A stretch of 64,000 nucleotides of DNA from NCBI GenBank assembly GCA_036927565.1, contig JAYESD010000002.1, forward strand, positions 229,979,605-230,043,604, in the 5' to 3' direction. The notes beneath the pieces are model-generated. The model had not been told where the DNA came from. It worked only from the letters and a program-made list of their open reading frames with translations, and ran no database searches. Positions 19,838 to 29,316 of this stretch are shown in pieces. The position numbers and the translations under genes were made by a program. Source of the stretch: Tuctoria greenei (taxonomy: Eukaryota > Streptophyta > Magnoliopsida > Poales > Poaceae). Each line of letters starts with the position of its first letter. Position 1 is the first letter of the stretch.

Positions 19838-22009
19838 ATGGGTCGTGATCGCAAAGGAAAGGGCAAGGCAATCGCGGAGCCCGCCGCGAAAAAGCGGAAA
19901 CTTTCGAAGGATGAGAAGAAGGCCTTGATGGCCGCTCGCGCCGCCGAGGAGCGTGAGCGCGGCCGTGGGGGTTCCTTGAGGATCCGTGAGGCCCGTCCGA
20001 GGCCGCCTCCCGTGGTCGACGACTCCAACGCCGAAGAGGAGCCGGTTGCGCCTCTCGTCCGCCGGCGTTCAGCCTGGACTCGAGGAGGTCACGCCGAGGC
20101 TGCTCCTCGTCCGAGACCGACGGCTGCCGACCGTCGTGAGGACAGGGAGGCTGAGAGGGACATCCATGAGGTGGACACGGCCGTCCGGGTCGGTGAAGGA
20201 GTCCGCCTTGTGGACTACCGGAAGATGAAGGCGAAGCAACTCCGGAAGCTCAGATGGAGTGTTCTTCTTGAGGAGTGGTTCCCACAGCCCCGAGAGCTGC
20301 TTGTTGACAGTCGCTTCTGGACTGTCACCCAGGCGTCTCTCTATGAGACCTACAAGCGCCGGGGGCACAAGCTCTTTCAGCACAACCACTTGGACTGGAG
20401 GCAGCTTGCAGTGGCCACGGAGACTGATGTCCGCCCCTTCTTTGAGAGATACAGAGGCTTGGTGGAGCTACTGGGATATGAGAGGAGTGCCTATGTGGAA
20501 GAGTGGGTCCGTGTCTTCTACGCGACCCAGTACATCTCCGAGGGCAGAAGATCAATTGCTTTCATGTTCAATGGTCAGCACTACCATCTCACGAGGCAGA
20601 CTTTGGGGCACATCCTTGGCTTGGACCTGCACGACACTAGCATACACGAGAAGGTCTATGGGCAGGCAGATCCACCAAGGAGGCCACTTACTGGAGGGGT
20701 AGCACCTCAGCTGGACGAGATCCGCTCCTTGTTTGGCCCCACTTTCTCTCCAGATCAGCCGAGAGTTCCTGCCCTCCTGACCCCAGCTGCGCGTATTGTG
20801 CACCTCGCCTTACGCCGCACGCTCCTGCCGAGGTCAGGCTACTTGGAGGGGTTCACGAGTCTCCAGCAGACCCTCCTGTTCTACATAATGAACGGGATGG
20901 ATTTTGATATCATAGACATACTTCTCTGCGAGATGGAGGACGTCATTACAGATGGAGTGGGCATGATGAGGCAGCTAGCATACGGGCACTGGATCAGTTA
21001 TATTTGTTCTATGGTGGTGCCAGAAGGACATTCAGCACAGGCCCGACTCGCTGACGAGAGCGTGACCCGCTTCGGTCACTACCGTGCGTCCGCTCCTGGA
21101 GACAGCCGCCTTGGCCGTCCAGTTGAGCGCCAGGTCAGGGCCCGCTTGACTGAGGAGGATTGGTCTGACCTCGAGAAGGAAGATGAGCGTCTGGCTGAGG
21201 CAGAAGCTCAAGGTGGAGACTTGCAGCACGTCTGGTCCGAGAGCGACACAGACGAGAGTGTTGAGGAGTACTTCCCTCCACCTCCACCCTCACCGAGACA
21301 GCACGACGCCGAGGCAGGAGGATCAGCTGCTCCGCCACCGACACCACCTCCTGTGTCCGAGGCGCAGGTGTCACAGCCGTCGGAGCTGTCCTCCCTTCTT
21401 CAGCAGATGATCGAGCAGCAGCGCCAGGACAGGCTCGCTGCTGAGCAGGCCAGGGCGGAGCAGGCTGCTCACCTGGCACAGCTGCAGCGGCAGCAGCAGG
21501 AGCTCCAGCTGGAGATCGCCCGTCAGAGGCGAGAGGATACGGACCGGTTCACCAACCTGGTCGATCAGATGCACCGCCGTACCCTCGACCAGCAGCAGCA
21601 GACCCAGCAGGCCATGATGGGGATCCTAGGGTTGATCACCAACCTATACACTCAGACCGGGATCGCCCTTCCTTCACAGCAGCCTGGACTGGGACTGGCT
21701 CCAGGTGTCGCTCAGGTGCCTACTACTCCTATCCCTTCGATCAGCATGTCACCACTTCTGGCACCTAGCGCACCGATTCACTCACCACTGCCGGCGACGA
21801 CCTTGTTCCAGCAGACACCGGCGTCCGTGGTGAGCGCTCCACTTCCTCCAGCTCCTCAAGCATCTTCAGTACCTGCTCCCTCTCCTTCAGCACCGGCAGC
21901 GGACCCTCCAGTTCCCACCGCTCCGGCAGCTCCTTCGACCGGCGACTCCAGCTCCGACGACTGCGACGGTGCTCAGTTCGTCCTCGCGCCTAGCTCTCAG
22001 GGTCAGTAG
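19838..22009 (+). CDS. Sirevirus third ORF (Env-like), 723 aa, S1
   Basis: Begins MGRDRKGKGKAIAEPAAKKRKL; PAAKKRKL looks like a classical nuclear-localisation signal. Residues about 120-410 form a conserved globular part (FWTVTQASLYETYKRRG, VFYATQYISEGRRSIAFMF, DPPRRPLTGGV, RTLLPRSGYLEGFTSLQQTLL) resembling the putative plant transposon protein domain (PF20167, recalled, not searched). Then come an acidic and proline-rich stretch near 470-500, a Gln-rich coiled coil (about 515-600), and a Pro/Ala/Ser tail. I see no signal peptide or membrane segment, so an envelope role looks unlikely from sequence. ATG choice: it directly follows a candidate intron and an ATG-free leader. Function unknown. 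Confidence 0.85.
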   Translation: MGRDRKGKGKAIAEPAAKKRKLSKDEKKALMAARAAEERERGRGGSLRIREARPRPPPVVDDSNAEEEPVAPLVRRRSAWTRGGHAEAAPRPRPTAADRREDREAERDIHEVDTAVRVGEGVRLVDYRKMKAKQLRKLRWSVLLEEWFPQPRELLVDSRFWTVTQASLYETYKRRGHKLFQHNHLDWRQLAVATETDVRPFFERYRGLVELLGYERSAYVEEWVRVFYATQYISEGRRSIAFMFNGQHYHLTRQTLGHILGLDLHDTSIHEKVYGQADPPRRPLTGGVAPQLDEIRSLFGPTFSPDQPRVPALLTPAARIVHLALRRTLLPRSGYLEGFTSLQQTLLFYIMNGMDFDIIDILLCEMEDVITDGVGMMRQLAYGHWISYICSMVVPEGHSAQARLADESVTRFGHYRASAPGDSRLGRPVERQVRARLTEEDWSDLEKEDERLAEAEAQGGDLQHVWSESDTDESVEEYFPPPPPSPRQHDAEAGGSAAPPPTPPPVSEAQVSQPSELSSLLQQMIEQQRQDRLAAEQARAEQAAHLAQLQRQQQELQLEIARQRREDTDRFTNLVDQMHRRTLDQQQQTQQAMMGILGLITNLYTQTGIALPSQQPGLGLAPGVAQVPTTPIPSISMSPLLAPSAPIHSPLPATTLFQQTPASVVSAPLPPAPQASSVPAPSPSAPAADPPVPTAPAAPSTGDSSSDDCDGAQFVLAPSSQGQ

Positions 22010-22041
22010 GCGTTCTGATCCCTTTTTGGTGTCTTGATGCC

Positions 22042-22054
22042 AAAGGGGGAGAAG
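22042..22054 (+). other. upstream PPT-like motif of S1
   Basis: AAAGGGGGAGAAG lies directly after GGTGTCTTGATGCC. The same block occurs just after ORF3 in S3 (minus strand, 50739-50770) and, decayed, in S2 (about 61681-61710). Multiple PPT-like signatures are known in Sireviruses. Confidence 0.7.
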
Positions 22055-22118
22055 ATGTAGGAGAGTCAGGGGGAGTAGCAGTCTCAGGGGGAGTACGTGT
22101 TTAGGGGGAGTGTGTGAG

Positions 22119-22494
22119 TGTGTGTTTATCTCTTGTATTCATGCTTGAGTACTCTTTTGTATTTTTAATTAAGCACTCTTTCGCTTGTCTCATTTGTTTA
22201 TGATTTTAATCAATTGAGCTTTTCGCACCATAATTTTCATTTGCCCTTTACAAGATTCATGTGTCCTATGTTGTACTTATTGCATATCTACTTGTGTATT
22301 ATCATCTGTGTGTTTATCTCTTGTATTCATGCTTGAGTACTCTTTTGTATTTTTAATTAAGCACTCTTTCGCTTGTCTCATTTGTTTATGATTTTAATCA
22401 ATTGAGCTTTTCGCACCATAATTTTCATTTGCCCTTTACAAGATTCATGTGTCCTATGTTGTACTTATTGCATATCTACTTGTGTATTATCATC
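22119..22494 (+). repeat. 188-bp perfect tandem duplication in S1 3' UTR
   Basis: Copy 1 is 22119-22306 and copy 2 is 22307-22494; both begin TGTGTGTTTATCTC and end TATTATCATC. I see no mismatch. S2 has no such duplication. Confidence 0.9.
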
Positions 22495-22542
22495 AAATTC
22501 ATTATTATTGCGCTTTAAATTATTGTGTTGTCATCAATCACC

Positions 22543-22556
22543 AAAAAGGGGGAGAT
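22543..22556 (+). other. polypurine tract of S1
   Basis: AAAAAGGGGGAGAT lies directly before the 3' LTR; it is identical in S2 and, on the minus strand, in S3. Confidence 0.9.
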
Positions 22557-23937
22557 TGAAAGCATCTAGGCCCCATGAGGTACGGTTTCGGTGATTAATG
22601 ACAACCATTCGTTATTACTAATGAATTTGTGAGTGCAAGGTCTCAATGACACTCAATCAAATGAAATCAAAATTACATTGGAGACCCATATAAAATCAAC
22701 AAATGAGATCAAATCAAAACATATGATGACAAGAAGTGAAAGCTCTAACTTGATATCATTGCATGCTTGAAGACAACCAAAACAACATTTCCAACAAGTG
22801 TCAAAGAGGTCACAAGTTCAAAATTCCAAAAGAACAACTCAAAACAACTCGAAGTCAACAAGTTGAACACACCGGATCAACCGACGTTCTATGAGTTGAC
22901 TACATCGGTCAAGTTGGTTCAATTGAAGAAGAAGACCTCAGACAAATGCACTCACCGGATCATCCGATGTGAGTGGCTCAGTGCATCGGTCCATCATCAC
23001 AGATTGCAATACCATTGGACCAAGAGAAGCACCGGATCATCCGATGTGCAGAATTACACACATCGGTCAATCACTCCAGTGAGCCTCAAGATCAAGCAAA
23101 ATTCTGGAGGAAGAGCCACCGGATCATCCGATGAGTAGAGAGATCAACATCGGTCTAACAACGGTCATATCTGACACAGTGACATCAGCTAATTTGGCTT
23201 TGACCGATGTTAACAGAAGGGGAGACATCGGATCATCCGGTGTTCGCAGACAAGTGATGTCAGCCTACTTTTCCAACGGCTATCTCGTGGAGGCTGGCTA
23301 TTTATACCCCTTCAACCTGTCAAATCGACAAGACTTGAAGCCCAGACATACTCTACACATCCTAGAGCATTCAAGCAAGAGAGCAACCACTTTCACATCA
23401 TTTACTCATCATTTGTACACCAAGAGATAGGCTAGAACTAGCTAGAGATAGTGCTTGGGTGCCTCCACTCTAGGTGATTGGAGTCTCTAGCATAGTGAGA
23501 GCCACAAGGGAGTGTCCCTTGGTGTGTGCAACTTCCGGAGCTTGCCAAGAGGATTGTGGAAGCCCGGAGGATCCCAAAAGTGTACAAGGCTTGAGCTCCA
23601 CCTTGCCAAGGTTGGCGAACGGAGAAGAATAGTGAAGAAGCCCCTAGTCTCGGTGACTTGGGAGTGGCAAAACCCTTCGGTGGGTGTCACAACGTGGACG
23701 TAGGAAGATCCTTGTGATCTTACCGAACCACGGGATAAACTCCGTGTCCCTTGAGCGTTTGCATCCTTCTCCTTTTTTTTTTCTCTTATGCAATCTTCAT
23801 TCCGCAACTCTAGATTATATTGATTGCATAGTTTAATTGCATAGGGAATTGGGCTTTAAGTTGTTAAGTGTTTAATTGTCTTAAAATTTGAAAGAAAGCC
23901 CAATTCACCCCCCCTCTTGGGCATTTCGATCCTTACA
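22557..23937 (+). repeat. 3' LTR of S1
   Basis: 1381 bp, the same length as the 5' LTR; differences noted at GTACTG/GTACGG, CACTGAA/CACTCAA and AATGGGA/AATGAGA. The palindrome array is at 22870-23242 and the TATA box at 23299. Confidence 0.95.
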
Positions 23938-23942
23938 ACCTC
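23938..23942 (+). other. right target-site duplication of S1 (ACCTC)
   Basis: Exact repeat of 11735-11739. Confidence 0.9.
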
Positions 23943-24506
23943 TTTCAATGGAGGGAGTTCCTGCAATACAAGAAGAAGGTACGGACCCCTCTGTAGAGGT
24001 CTGGGATTATGAAGAACAAGGTTCAAGGTTGCTCAAGAAAAAGATCTGGACACCTCATGGAGGGTTCAGGTTGATGGAGAAGAAGCTCCAGGCCCCTTCG
24101 AGGGGGTCCGGACTGTCCAACGGCTAGTGTACTTCATCAGTGAAGTACTCCATGACGCAAAGACTCATTACATTGAGGTGCATAAGCTGTTGTATGCAGT
24201 CCTTATTGACTCAAGAAAGCTTCGTCACTACTTCCAAGCCCACAAGATATCAGTGGTAACCTCCTTTCCACTTCGTGCTATATTGCATAACCCAAACTCT
24301 ATTGGGAATATTGCCAAGTGGGTTGCGGAGTTGGCAGAATTCGATCCAAAATTACCGCCTTGACATGCTATCAAGAGTGAGGCACTAGCTTAATTCGTGG
24401 CGGAGTGGACTCCTTCTACGTCAACTCCAGGGCGCCTTAGTGAGCAGAAGTCAAAACCTAAGGTCTCAGTCTTTACTGAGCCTCATTGGACTCTCTACTT
24501 CAGTGG
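23943..24506 (+). pseudogene. RNase H continuation of gypsy element A
   Basis: The proline/glycine linker resumes (GGACCCCTC...GGGTCCGG repeats), followed by VYFISEVLHDAKTHYIEVHKLLYAVLIDSRKLRHYFQAHKISVVTSFPLRAIL, the RNase H region shared with B at 31730-31890. Next is the start of the second RNase H (EPHWTLYF) where B has EPHWTLYIDGS. It is cut at 24506 by S4. A stop (TAG 24126-24128) and others break the frame. Confidence 0.8.
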
Positions 24507-26319
24507 TGTAGGATCGAAGAGCACGTGAAAATCTACCAGAGGGGTGGGGGGGGGTGAATGGTATATTAAAAAATCTTACGCAGTGCAAACAATTAAATCC
24601 CAACCCCTTCGGCAGAAAAATGATCTGTTAAAGAAATCATGTGTGAGACTAATCTAAACGTGTTTCACCATGACAAAAGTGATAGATATCAGAGAGAATC
24701 AAGTCACTAAGATGACACAACAAGAATCACTCGAATCCGTTGAGATAAACTCAAGTTACGGTTGAAAGATCGAACGAAGGTCAATCTGTCCTACCCGAGA
24801 AAAACAGTTCTGGAACACCACGAAGAAACTCGTGTAGATCAGAAAGCACAAATCCAATGACCGTGAAATTTTGACATATGATAGATAATAAAGTTGTGAA
24901 GACAACCCAAAAAAATCACATCAATTGGATCTGTAAAACTCGAGTTATGATAAAACCACCGAAGAAAGGTATTGCTGTGCAGAAACTCGCCGAGAAAGAC
25001 TTGACAGAAATAAGTCAGACGAACAAGGCACAAAAGTTCCTTTCAACTATGAATTTTATTTAATAGAACACAATAGGAACAGCCCCAAAGTCATCTGCCA
25101 CGAGCTCTGGCTTCCCTTGCTTATATAACCAGCCCTTAGGCCAACCCAATCTCAAATAGGACTCCAATCCTACTCAAATCACGAATCGAAACTTTCCATA
25201 ATTGCTTAGGACTCTTCTATACACAGATAGAAGCAATCTTAAGACTTCCAAACACATTAGGAACGTATGCCACATTCCTAAAACAACTCAAATTCATGAC
25301 CCACACGAAATCCTATCATAACCAACTCAAATCTTTCCATATTTGAGTCAAACACGACTCAGCCGCAGCCTGAGTCCATAACCTAGTCGGTTGGACCTTT
25401 CCAACCAATTCTTTACGTCCACATCTCTTCATCACGCCTCGGAACCATGTAGCCACGTCCATGCTTCCCTTGAATACATGCAAACATCTTCCAACGACGC
25501 CCACGATACCTTCATATGCATTGTTCTTGATTCATACATGCTGTGCGACCTCTCGATCAACTCAACCACAATTCCTCCCGAACTTGATTGTTGAACCTCA
25601 TCTTCTCCCTAAGACTAGTTCAATGGATCCCGTCAACAGCCATGTATTGAACTCAAGCAACACCTACACATGAACAAACAACCAATACCTCCGAGCACAA
25701 GTCCTCGACTTGACTCTTGTTAGTTCCGAAACTACAACATCTTACGTGAGCACCTCACATAAGCATGTTGCAAACCATAGCAAAATGATATCAGCCTTAA
25801 CCACCAAAACACATAAAAAACTTAGTAAAATAATACTAAGCAATCTTTCGATAAGTGTAAAGCAAGTTCGAAACATTGCAAGATAAAAGTAGAAACACTG
25901 CGATCAAGCACCGGACCTTGCCAAAGCTAACCGGAGCTTGAGCCGGAGCTTACCAAAGCTAGTACAACCTAGCACCAGAGCTTACCAAAGCTAGTACAAC
26001 CTAGCGCTGGAACTTACCAAAGCTAGTACAACCTAGCGCGAGAGCATACCAAAGCTAGTCGGAACTAGTCAACCCAAAAGTCGGAGCTAGAAAAACATGT
26101 CGGAGCTAACCAACATAAGTCGGACCGATGAAAACATATCGGAGCTTAACAACGACATGCCGGAGCTATCAAAGACATGCCGAAGCTAAAGGCAAAGCTC
26201 ACCGGAGCCACCCAAAAACATGTCGGACCTAGACAAAGAAAGTCGGACCTATTGTCGGACCATGCAGAAGCTCGGAGCTAGAGTCGGACCTTGCTAAAAA
26301 GATGTTATGGCAGCATTCA
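24507..26319 (-). repeat. probable 3' LTR of S4
   Basis: Minus-strand TG...CA limits at 26319 and 24507 give about 1.8 kb. The 24507 end is well supported by the break in gypsy A; the 26319 limit is a guess from TGAATGC following the RT/RNase H coding. It holds tandem GGAGCT/CTAGT-type repeats at 25905-26300 and no coding sequence. Confidence 0.55.
25905..26300 (-). repeat. short tandem repeats in S4 LTR
   Basis: About four 33-bp units of GAGCTTACCAAAGCTAGTAC type at 25930-26060 run into 20-25-bp units of (G/C)TCGGAGCTA...ACAT type up to 26300. They occupy the U3 position, comparable to palindrome arrays of the other elements. Confidence 0.7.
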
Positions 26320-27031
26320 AAACTTTTTATCGTCAAAATGCCAAATTCTTGAGTTCCATGTAAGTACCCGATAATCCTTTTGAGGGCTTGACGATGTGAA
26401 GCACGTGGGGAGGCTTGAAACCGTGCACAAATATATACGCTGAATTGTATGTCCCGTCTTGATGCCATGAGGTACAAAAGTGATCCAATCGTGCTTCTAT
26501 ATTCTTTTTGATCCACGGGTGCACCAACTTCATAAAGTTCAAGTGTTGTTGCTGTTCCCATTGGTGTCCGAAGAGGCTTGCTTTTGTCCATGTTGAAGCG
26601 CCTTAGGAGGTCTTTTATATACATCGTTTGATGCACAAAGGTACCCTCCTTGGTTTGCTTGATTTGCAGCCCCCAAAAGTACGTGAGTTCTCCCATTACA
26701 CTCATCTCAAATTCTGAACTCATCGTAGCTAAAAACTTGGACACAACATCATGAGAAGCACAACCAAAGATAATATCATCCACATACACTTGAACGAATA
26801 ATGAGTCATTGCCATGCTTAAGCACAAAAAGAGTTTTATCAACCTTGCACATGGTAAACCCCTTTTCAAGTAAGAATGTTTTTAACCTATCATACCATGC
26901 TCTAGGGGCTTGTTTGAGACCGTACAAGGCTTTGGACAGTTTGTAAACATGATTAGGAAAATCTAGATTTTCAAAACCCGGTGGTTGTTTGACATAAACC
27001 TCCTCATCTATGTAGCCATTAAGAAAAGCAC
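26320..27031 (-). pseudogene. copia RT fragment of S4
   Basis: Open without stops from the junction with gypsy B. It encodes AFLNGYIDEEVYVKQPPGF, ALYGLKQAPRAWYDRL, VQVYVDDIIFG, MSSEFEMSVMGELTYF and IGSLLYLMASRRDIQFSV, then ARFQASPRASHRQALKRIIGYLHGT. RNase H then ends at once. The start of RT lies right of the window because B inserted here. The open frame shows that S4 was fairly young when B landed. Confidence 0.85.
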
Positions 27032-27906
27032 TGTCGGTACCCTGCGTACAGTATACCCCTTGGGACTACAAAAAGACCAAAGGGACTTTACCTATCTTAG
27101 TTGAAGACCTGCGAAGGCTCCACATGTCATACGGGACTGGACATGCCTCCCATCTATGGTTAGTCCTGGTACTGCCACGTGTACACTGCAGCCAGACCTA
27201 TATCCCACACATGGGATAGCTCCGGGCTAAACACTTGTGTGGCACCCCCACACCCAACCTCCGACGGAGGAAAGCTCCAGTATCGACACGTGTACATCTA
27301 CACCGGACCTACCCATCCTAGACAAATAGCTCCGAAGCTGCCACGTGTCCAAACCGTCGGACCTTCAACCTCAGCAATCAAGCTGGTGAATCCCCAATGG
27401 CTCGGACCTCCAAGGGGCAATCAAAGACTTCAAGACCTGATTAAGTGTCATTAATACCATATTAATGACACACGATCAGAAGGCCCTTAATACCAGTAAC
27501 GGCACTGTCAGGTCCCGTTACTACACTATTAAGGGTAATTAATCTAATTAATTATGTATTAAATGTTAGTAACTGCCGGGGCCACATGTCGGGCCAGGAT
27601 AACGGTGTAACGACCAGTCCTTGTACTATAAAAGGACTGGTCGACGATACATAGGACACACACAGTCTCGGGGCTGAAAACTGACACGGTCTCTGGGCTG
27701 AAAACTCTCTAGAAGTTCTTATACGCTCAATACAACAGCTACACACCCCGTGGAGTAGGGTATTACGCTCAGGCGGCCCGAACCACGTAAATTCTTGTGT
27801 CCATTTGCCATACTCTTTGGAATCTCTGCGCACCCAATACCGAACTACAAACTCCTCGAGCTACCAACGGTAGTATCGGGAGAATTGCTGGAAAAAGACT
27901 CCGACA
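27032..27906 (+). repeat. 5' LTR of gypsy element B
   Basis: TGTCGGTACCC...CCGACA, 875 bp. CACGTG-bearing U3 repeats lie at about 27165-27365 and a TATAAAAG box at 27627. By eye it differs from the 3' LTR by roughly 5-8%. Confidence 0.9.
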
Positions 27907-27908
27907 GT

Positions 27909-27926
27909 TGGCGTGCCAGGTAGGGG
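27909..27926 (+). other. primer binding site of element B
   Basis: TGGCGTGCCAGGTAGGGG begins two bases after the LTR end; same type as in element A. Confidence 0.75.
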
Positions 27927-27945
27927 GGTGCCTGAGATTTCAAGA

Positions 27946-29316
27946 ATGGTGAACTCAACTGCTGGATCATCCAACGGTAACCCCACTGCGCAACCTGCTG
28001 GAGGCAATCCCTCCAACATGCAACAACCAGTAGGTGCAGCGGCTCCAGCAGTAGTCATGCCTCCCGCCACCGTCTGCACCAACAAATCAAGCTGGACAAC
28101 GGGACAGGACATCCGTGTCGGTCACAGCATCGGCGAATAACAACAATCCTGAACACGCGCTTCATGCTGCACGTGCTCTTCTCCAACGCCCACCACCTCC
28201 GGGTGCATCCCAGGGTGCAATGGAGCAGTGGAGGGCTGATGTGGAACATTTAGTTGCAGCAGCAGCCGCTCGCATTAGCAACCAAGGTCCTCCCCCCTCA
28301 GGGCGGGCCCCATCATAGCATCGGACTTTGTCGGGCAGACTTGGTCCGCACGCTTCCCAAAACAAGAGGCGTGCTGCATCTCAACAAGTGACGTCGCCGC
28401 CTTCCGGGGCGCGATGCACCCATACAGTAACCAAACTTTCAACTCATGACCTCCGGGCGGAGCTTGATCGCTGTTACCGTCAACAGGACGGCCGCATCCA
28501 TATCGAGCATGCTCGCGAAAGGCGAGAGGCTCGAGACAGTCCTGCTCCTGAGGGAGTAGGAGGAGGCTGTTCAGCCCTGGCCATGCACCTACGCATGGTC
28601 AGATGGCCACAAAAGTTCCGGCCTCACCTGCCGGAGAAATTTTACGGGACTGTCAATCCCGCTGAGTTTCTCCAGATTTACTCCACTGCAATCCTTGCGG
28701 CCGTAGGTAACGAGACCGTAATGGCCAACTACTTCCCAGTGGTTTTAACTGGGACCGCCAGGTCTTGGTTCATGAGCCTTCCACCCAACTCTGTCAATAG
28801 TTGGGCGGAACTGTGCCAACAGTTCACCGCCAACTTCGGGAGTTCATACACCCGACCAGGCACCGAACTAGACCTTTTTGCTATCACGCAGAAGGGGGGA
28901 GAATCTCTGCATTCCGTCATCCAGAGGTTCTCCCAGGTACGAAACACTATTCCATCTATCTCCAGCGCCTCTCTTATTGTGGTATTTAGACAGGGCGTAC
29001 GAGACAAGAAGATGCTGGAGAAGCTGGCGATCAAGGAGATCATCAGCGTCACAGAGCTCTTCAGCTTGGCAGACAAGTGTGCCAAAGCTGCAGAGGGCCG
29101 TGAAATGCACTCCAAACCACCTCCGGAGGATAAAAAAAATCCTCCAAGGGCGAAGCCACTACCTCTGGGAGTGGTAAAACGAAGAAAAAGTCCAACGGCA
29201 AGAAAAAGCCGTCGACCGGCACACCTACTGCTGTAGCTGTCGCAACTCCGGGTGGTCGGGGGCCATTCCCCGAGAATCGACCTCGGCCGTCATCAAAAGA
29301 CGGCAGCAACTCCAAA
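27946..29316 (+). pseudogene. gag: gag of gypsy element B
   Basis: The start MVNSTAGSSNGNPT matches the A start. Coding is split by a shift near 28085, a TAG at 28316-28318 and a shift near 29150-29230. The main block (28328-29236) is a Retrotrans_gag fold: VRWPQKFRPHLPEKFYG, PAEFLQIYSTAILAAVG, NYFPVVLTGTARSWFMSLPP, WAELCQQFTANF, SLHSVIQRFSQVRN, then VRDKKMLEKLAIKEIISVTELFSLADKCAKAAEGRE and a basic tail. A Cys/His motif (WCPIHKSKINNMEDCREV) follows at the start of the next frame. Confidence 0.8.

Larger units (their letters stand above)
22010..22542 (+). other. S1 3' untranslated region
   Basis: It holds GGTGTCTTGATGCC followed by a second PPT-like run (22042-22054), AGGGGGAGT repeats (22066-22110), and a perfect 188-bp tandem duplication. 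Confidence 0.85.
11740..23937 (+). mobile_element. full-length young Sirevirus (Ty1/copia, Maximus/SIRE-like) S1
   Basis: 12,198 bp: LTR, PBS, gag, pol, spacer, ORF3, 3' UTR, PPT, LTR. Both LTRs are 1381 bp and I count about three differences between them, so insertion is recent (order of 0.1 My under the usual grass LTR rate, an inference). A perfect 5-bp TSD flanks it. gag and ORF3 are open. pol is open but has lost 45 protease residues, so the copy may depend on enzymes made by a relative. It sits in the RNase H linker of gypsy A. Confidence 0.95.
3053..24506 (+). mobile_element. degenerate Tat-like Ty3/gypsy element A, interrupted by three insertions
   Basis: Order visible: 5' LTR, PBS, gag, protease, RT, RNase H. 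The RT is split at 6826/11079 by a solo LTR and the RNase H linker at 11739/23943 by Sirevirus S1. The element is cut again at 24506 by minus-strand copia S4. The pieces align collinearly with gypsy element B further right (B RT near 30890, B linker near 31470-31700, B RNase H near 31740-32090), which fixes the junctions. Many stops and frameshifts show it is old. Its integrase and 3' LTR should lie right of the window, beyond B and S4. Confidence 0.85.
24507..27031 (-). mobile_element. truncated minus-strand Ty1/copia element S4
   Basis: Reading on the minus strand: RT from the 27031 junction, start of RNase H, then directly an LTR ending at 24507. The LTR terminus (CTCTTCGATCCTACA on the minus strand, after a C-rich run) resembles the Sirevirus end TTTCGATCCTTACA, so a Sirevirus-like origin is plausible. 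RNase H core, any ORF3 and the PPT are missing. The upstream part was displaced by gypsy B. TSD not verifiable. Confidence 0.75.
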
